From positions 1 to 64,000 of the forward strand of contig JAYVTG010000007.1 of NCBI GenBank assembly GCA_043774625.1: a stretch of 64,000 nucleotides of DNA. The letters run 5' to 3'. This DNA comes from JAAFIP01 sp043774625 (GTDB lineage Bacteria; Pseudomonadota; Gammaproteobacteria; Burkholderiales; Burkholderiaceae_C). The position numbers and the translations under genes are program-made. This document shows, piece after piece, positions 61,666 to 64,000 of this stretch. Every line of letters starts with the position of its first letter. The stretch's first letter is position 1. The notes beneath the pieces are model-generated. The model did not search any database. It was not told where the DNA came from and saw only the letters and a program-made list of their open reading frames with translations.

Positions 61666-61825
61666 GGTGGTGGGTGCACCTTTAAATACCAATACCAAAA
61701 ACCGAAGACCGAAGACTCTGGTCGCAATACCAAAATCCCGAGATCGAGCACCGGCAGCCCGCAATTCGACGTGGGTAACGCTACGTAACCGTTTTGACAA
61801 GTTTTAGCGCTCAAATATGCCGGTA

Positions 61826-61867
61826 GCCAGCGTGGAATATGCGCGAGCAGCTATTAAATGCATAGTA
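61826..61867 (+). repeat. 42-bp dispersed repeat, copy 11 (intergenic)
   Basis: GCCAGCGTGG then AATATGCGCGAGCAGCTATT, ending in CATAGTA. It is preceded by TTTTAGCG, a leader element also seen next to the copy at 62674. Confidence 0.85.
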
Positions 61868-62010
61868 GGTACATAACCTCAAAAGTGCAAAGTTATCAGT
61901 CACGGAACGGTAAAGCTACCCAACTACCAGACCGCAAAACTACAAACCCAAGCCCCACGGGTTTGTGGTATTCGGTATCGGGTATTCAAAGGCAAACCCG
62001 CCAAACAAGC

Positions 62011-62206
62011 AGGCGACGGGTGAGCGGGTATGCGTTGAAAAATTTTTAGGAAGACGCGCGTTGTTCAAGGTCGAGTGCTACAAAACACCGTTCACGCGTG
62101 TTTTCTAAAAACTTTTTGCAGCGCATACCCCGAGCGCGGCGCTAGCCAACCAAGCTGGATGTATTCCTTTGCGAACCCACCAAGCTGGATGTATTCCTCA
62201 GCGAGC
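62011..62206 (+). repeat. Dispersed ~125-bp repeat, copy C, with a short tandem tail
   Basis: Direct-orientation match to the left window edge. The frame is closed by TAA after about 25 codons. The tail from 62133 contains two units with AACCAAGCTGGATGTATTCCT-like sequence, matching the tandem region behind copy A. There is no gene in 61868-62299. Confidence 0.75.
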
Positions 62207-62221
62207 TAAAAACCAGTCAAT

Positions 62222-62262
62222 GCCAGCGTCGTATATGCGTAAACAGCTATCAATTTAGTAGT
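62222..62262 (+). repeat. 42-bp dispersed repeat, copy 12 (cupin leader)
   Basis: GCCAGCGTCG then TATATGCGTAAACAGCTATC, ending in TTAGTAG. It is a diverged copy about 40 bp before the cupin start codon. Confidence 0.75.
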
Positions 62263-62299
62263 GGTTGCATGCTGTTTGCCAACGGCGTATAGTGTAGAA

Positions 62300-62629
62300 A
62301 TGGCTATTCCGCATGCAGCTTCTGGTCAGGTTGTTGACATCCACAGTGGTGGTAGTCAACTGCCATCATCCAAAACCTATGCGTTGTTCAAGGCTACCGA
62401 ACTGGAGGTTATGCGGCTGGTGTTACCGGCTGGCAAGGCCTTTCCGCCGCACAGCGTGGCGGGTGAGATCACGGTGCAATGCCTGGAAGGCAGCATCGAA
62501 TTCAGCTCCCAAGGCACCAAGCAAATCTTGCAAGCTGGCCAATTGCTGTACCTTTCTGGCGGTATAGAACATGGCCTTGTTGCACTGGAAGACGCATCGG
62601 CTCTGGTTACCCTTGTTTTACGCAAATAA
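62300..62629 (+). CDS. Small cupin-domain protein
   Basis: The 109-residue protein is a single cupin barrel. The first motif region is LPAGKAFPPHSVAGEITVQCLEGSIEF and the second is LLYLSGGIEHGLVALEDASALVTLVL. Only part of the metal ligands (His near PPHS, the central E, a later His in IEHG) is kept. The ATG at 62300 is preferred to an upstream non-ATG start. Function unknown; it lies alone among repeats. Confidence 0.75.
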   Translation: MAIPHAASGQVVDIHSGGSQLPSSKTYALFKATELEVMRLVLPAGKAFPPHSVAGEITVQCLEGSIEFSSQGTKQILQAGQLLYLSGGIEHGLVALEDASALVTLVLRK

Positions 62630-62673
62630 GTACTTGGGGACAAAAATTCTGGCCCATGGACTCAACGCAGGTT

Positions 62674-62715
62674 TACTATGAATTTAATAGCTGCTCACGC
62701 ATATTCCACGCTGAC
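62674..62715 (-). repeat. 42-bp dispersed repeat, copy 13
   Basis: TACTATGAATTTAATAGCTG then CTCACGCATATTCCACGCTG. It lies between the cupin gene and the convergent RND gene. Confidence 0.85.
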
Positions 62716-62749
62716 AATCAGTATTTTTTAACGCTAAAAGCCCAAAATA

Positions 62750-64000
62750 TTACCGCTTTACCCTGAACCAGGCCGCATACATGGCTGGCAAGGCCAGCAA
62801 GGTCAAAAAGGTAGCCACAATCAAGCCACCCATGATGGCCACAGCCATCGGGCCCCAGAAAACGCTGCGCGAGAGTGGAATCATGGCCAATACAGCCGCC
62901 GCAGCTGTGAGCACAATGGGTCGCAAGCGCCGCACCGCAGATTCAACAATAGCGTCCCAGGCGGGCACGCCCTTGGCGCGGTCTTGCTCGATTTGGTCGA
63001 TCAAGATGACAGAGTTGCGCTGGATCATGCCCATCAGGGCAATAACGCCCAGCAAGGCGACAAAGCCAAAGGGGCGGCCCAGCACCAGCAAGGCACCGGC
63101 TACACCTGCAATACCCAGGGGGCCTGTCAAAAAAACCAGCATGGAACGGCTAAAGCTGTGCAATTGCAGCATCAACAAGGTAAAGGTGATGAACAGCATG
63201 ATGGGCAAGCCCGCCACGATAGATGCCGAGCCTTTAGAGCTTTCTTCCACCGCGCCCGCCACCTGGATGGCGTAGCCGGGTGGCCATTTGGCTTCTAAAG
63301 TTTTCAAGGCAGGCAGCAATTCGTTGGTCACCGTCGCGCCCTGCAGGCCTTCGATGATGTCGGCGTTAACGGTAATCGCGTAGTCGCGATTTTCACGCCA
63401 CATCACGCCAGGTTCCCACGTAAACACGGGTTTGGCAATTTGCACCAAGGGAATGCTTTTGCCACTGGCCGTGGGCAAATAGGCATTGCCTAAATCGGTG
63501 ATCGCATCGCGTTCGCTCAGTGGCTGGCGCAGCACAATGTCAATCAGCTTGTCGCCTTCTCGAAACGTGCCCACGGTAGAGCCTGTGAGGATGGCGTGTG
63601 ACGCCTGGGCAATGCTTTGGCTGGTAACGCCCAGCGCCCGCGCCTTTGCTTGGTCCACTTCCAGGCGCAGGGCTTTGACGGACTCGTTCCAGTTGTCGTT
63701 AACGCCGCGCGTATTGGATGACTTGCGCATTTCGGCTTTGACGGTATCTGCCAGCAAGCGCAGCTGCGCAGGCTCTGGCCCCACCACACGAAACTGCACG
63801 GGGTACGGTACGGGCGGGCCGTTGGGCAAAAGCTTGGCGCGTGCGCGAATTTCAGGGAATTCAGTGGCCAGCAATGCGGGCAACTTCAGGCGCAGCTTTT
63901 CACGCGAAGGCAAATCTTGGGGTACCACAATCATCTGGCTGACATTGCTTTGCGGAAAGATCTGGTCCAGTGGCAAATAAAAACGCGGCACACCAGAACC
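62750..64000 (-). CDS. RND efflux pump, C-terminal part (continues past the window edge)
   Basis: The frame stays open to base 64000, so only the C-terminal 416 or so residues are present: a periplasmic loop, then TM8-TM12 (VAGLPIMLFITFTLLMLQL; VALLGVIALMGMIQRNSVILIDQIEQD; PMAVAIMGGLIVATFLTLLALPAMYAAWF). It differs clearly from the pump at 2270. In the equivalent position this protein has MIQRNSVILID where the other has VTKNAILLID. Substrate unknown. Confidence 0.9.
   Translation of the reverse strand, partial: GSGVPRFYLPLDQIFPQSNVSQMIVVPQDLPSREKLRLKLPALLATEFPEIRARAKLLPNGPPVPYPVQFRVVGPEPAQLRLLADTVKAEMRKSSNTRGVNDNWNESVKALRLEVDQAKARALGVTSQSIAQASHAILTGSTVGTFREGDKLIDIVLRQPLSERDAITDLGNAYLPTASGKSIPLVQIAKPVFTWEPGVMWRENRDYAITVNADIIEGLQGATVTNELLPALKTLEAKWPPGYAIQVAGAVEESSKGSASIVAGLPIMLFITFTLLMLQLHSFSRSMLVFLTGPLGIAGVAGALLVLGRPFGFVALLGVIALMGMIQRNSVILIDQIEQDRAKGVPAWDAIVESAVRRLRPIVLTAAAAVLAMIPLSRSVFWGPMAVAIMGGLIVATFLTLLALPAMYAAWFRVKR

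Overview
The window reads as chromosome of a Burkholderiales betaproteobacterium, most likely a member of the Comamonadaceae. The basis is established knowledge of gene order and families: tRNA-Leu, tig, clpP, clpX, lon in a row; a methyltransferase, rhodanese, TolC set behind an RND pump; a Bug-type solute receptor; and an aerobic box benzoyl-CoA pathway with its BoxR regulator and a Comamonas-like 3-hydroxybenzoate 4-monooxygenase. No taxonomic marker such as rRNA is present, so the genus cannot be fixed.

Layout. 1-8 kb: dispersed repeats, then a TetR regulator, RND adaptor, RND pump, isoaspartyl methyltransferase, rhodanese and TolC, all rightward. 8-9 kb: a lone NAD-binding oxidoreductase. 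9-17.6 kb: a visibly more AT-rich accessory island with a LacI regulator and a leftward sugar operon (permease, receptor, double ATPase, permease, FGGY kinase). Its control region has been duplicated together with the first codons of the permease. 17.6-21.9 kb: a patchwork of small loci (phosphatase-like protein, ORF6N scrap, two nucleotidyltransferase-fold proteins, one in an XRE/AbiEii-like toxin-antitoxin pair, and a Bug receptor). 21.9-44.1 kb: an aromatic acid region with mobA, boxR, boxCBA, a flavodoxin, benzoate-CoA ligase, thiolase, a Rieske dioxygenase, a five-part LivKHMGF-type importer split by parDE and a LysE exporter, a compact ABC exporter and pobA. 44.2-47.6 kb: conserved hypotheticals, an MFS transporter and thymidine kinase. 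47.7-54.5 kb: myo-inositol catabolism (iolCDEB leftward, iolG divergent). 54.7-61.3 kb: four tRNAs and the lon-clpX-clpP-tig proteostasis block. 61.3-64 kb: repeat-rich DNA, a small cupin and a second RND pump cut by the window edge.

How the genes work together. Benzoate is activated by the ligase, epoxidised by BoxA/BoxB, ring-opened by BoxC and finished by the thiolase. The semialdehyde dehydrogenase (BoxD) that should sit between BoxC and the thiolase is not in the window. MobA and PobA turn 3- and 4-hydroxybenzoate into protocatechuate, whose ring-cleavage dioxygenase is also not here. BoxR sites of the form TGCA-N6-TGCA overlap good sigma70 promoters for boxR and boxC. The iol genes cover dehydrogenation through 2-deoxy-5-keto-gluconate 6-phosphate cleavage, but no inositol transporter or iolA is visible.

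The most unusual signal is a family of about 42-bp repeats, with 13 copies recognised by eye. Four copies lie inside protein-coding genes (RND adaptor, BoxA, benzoate-CoA ligase, LivG-type ATPase). Each sits in the one register per orientation that keeps a common open peptide, much like the Rickettsia palindromic elements. All assignments are from reading the sequence; no database search was run.
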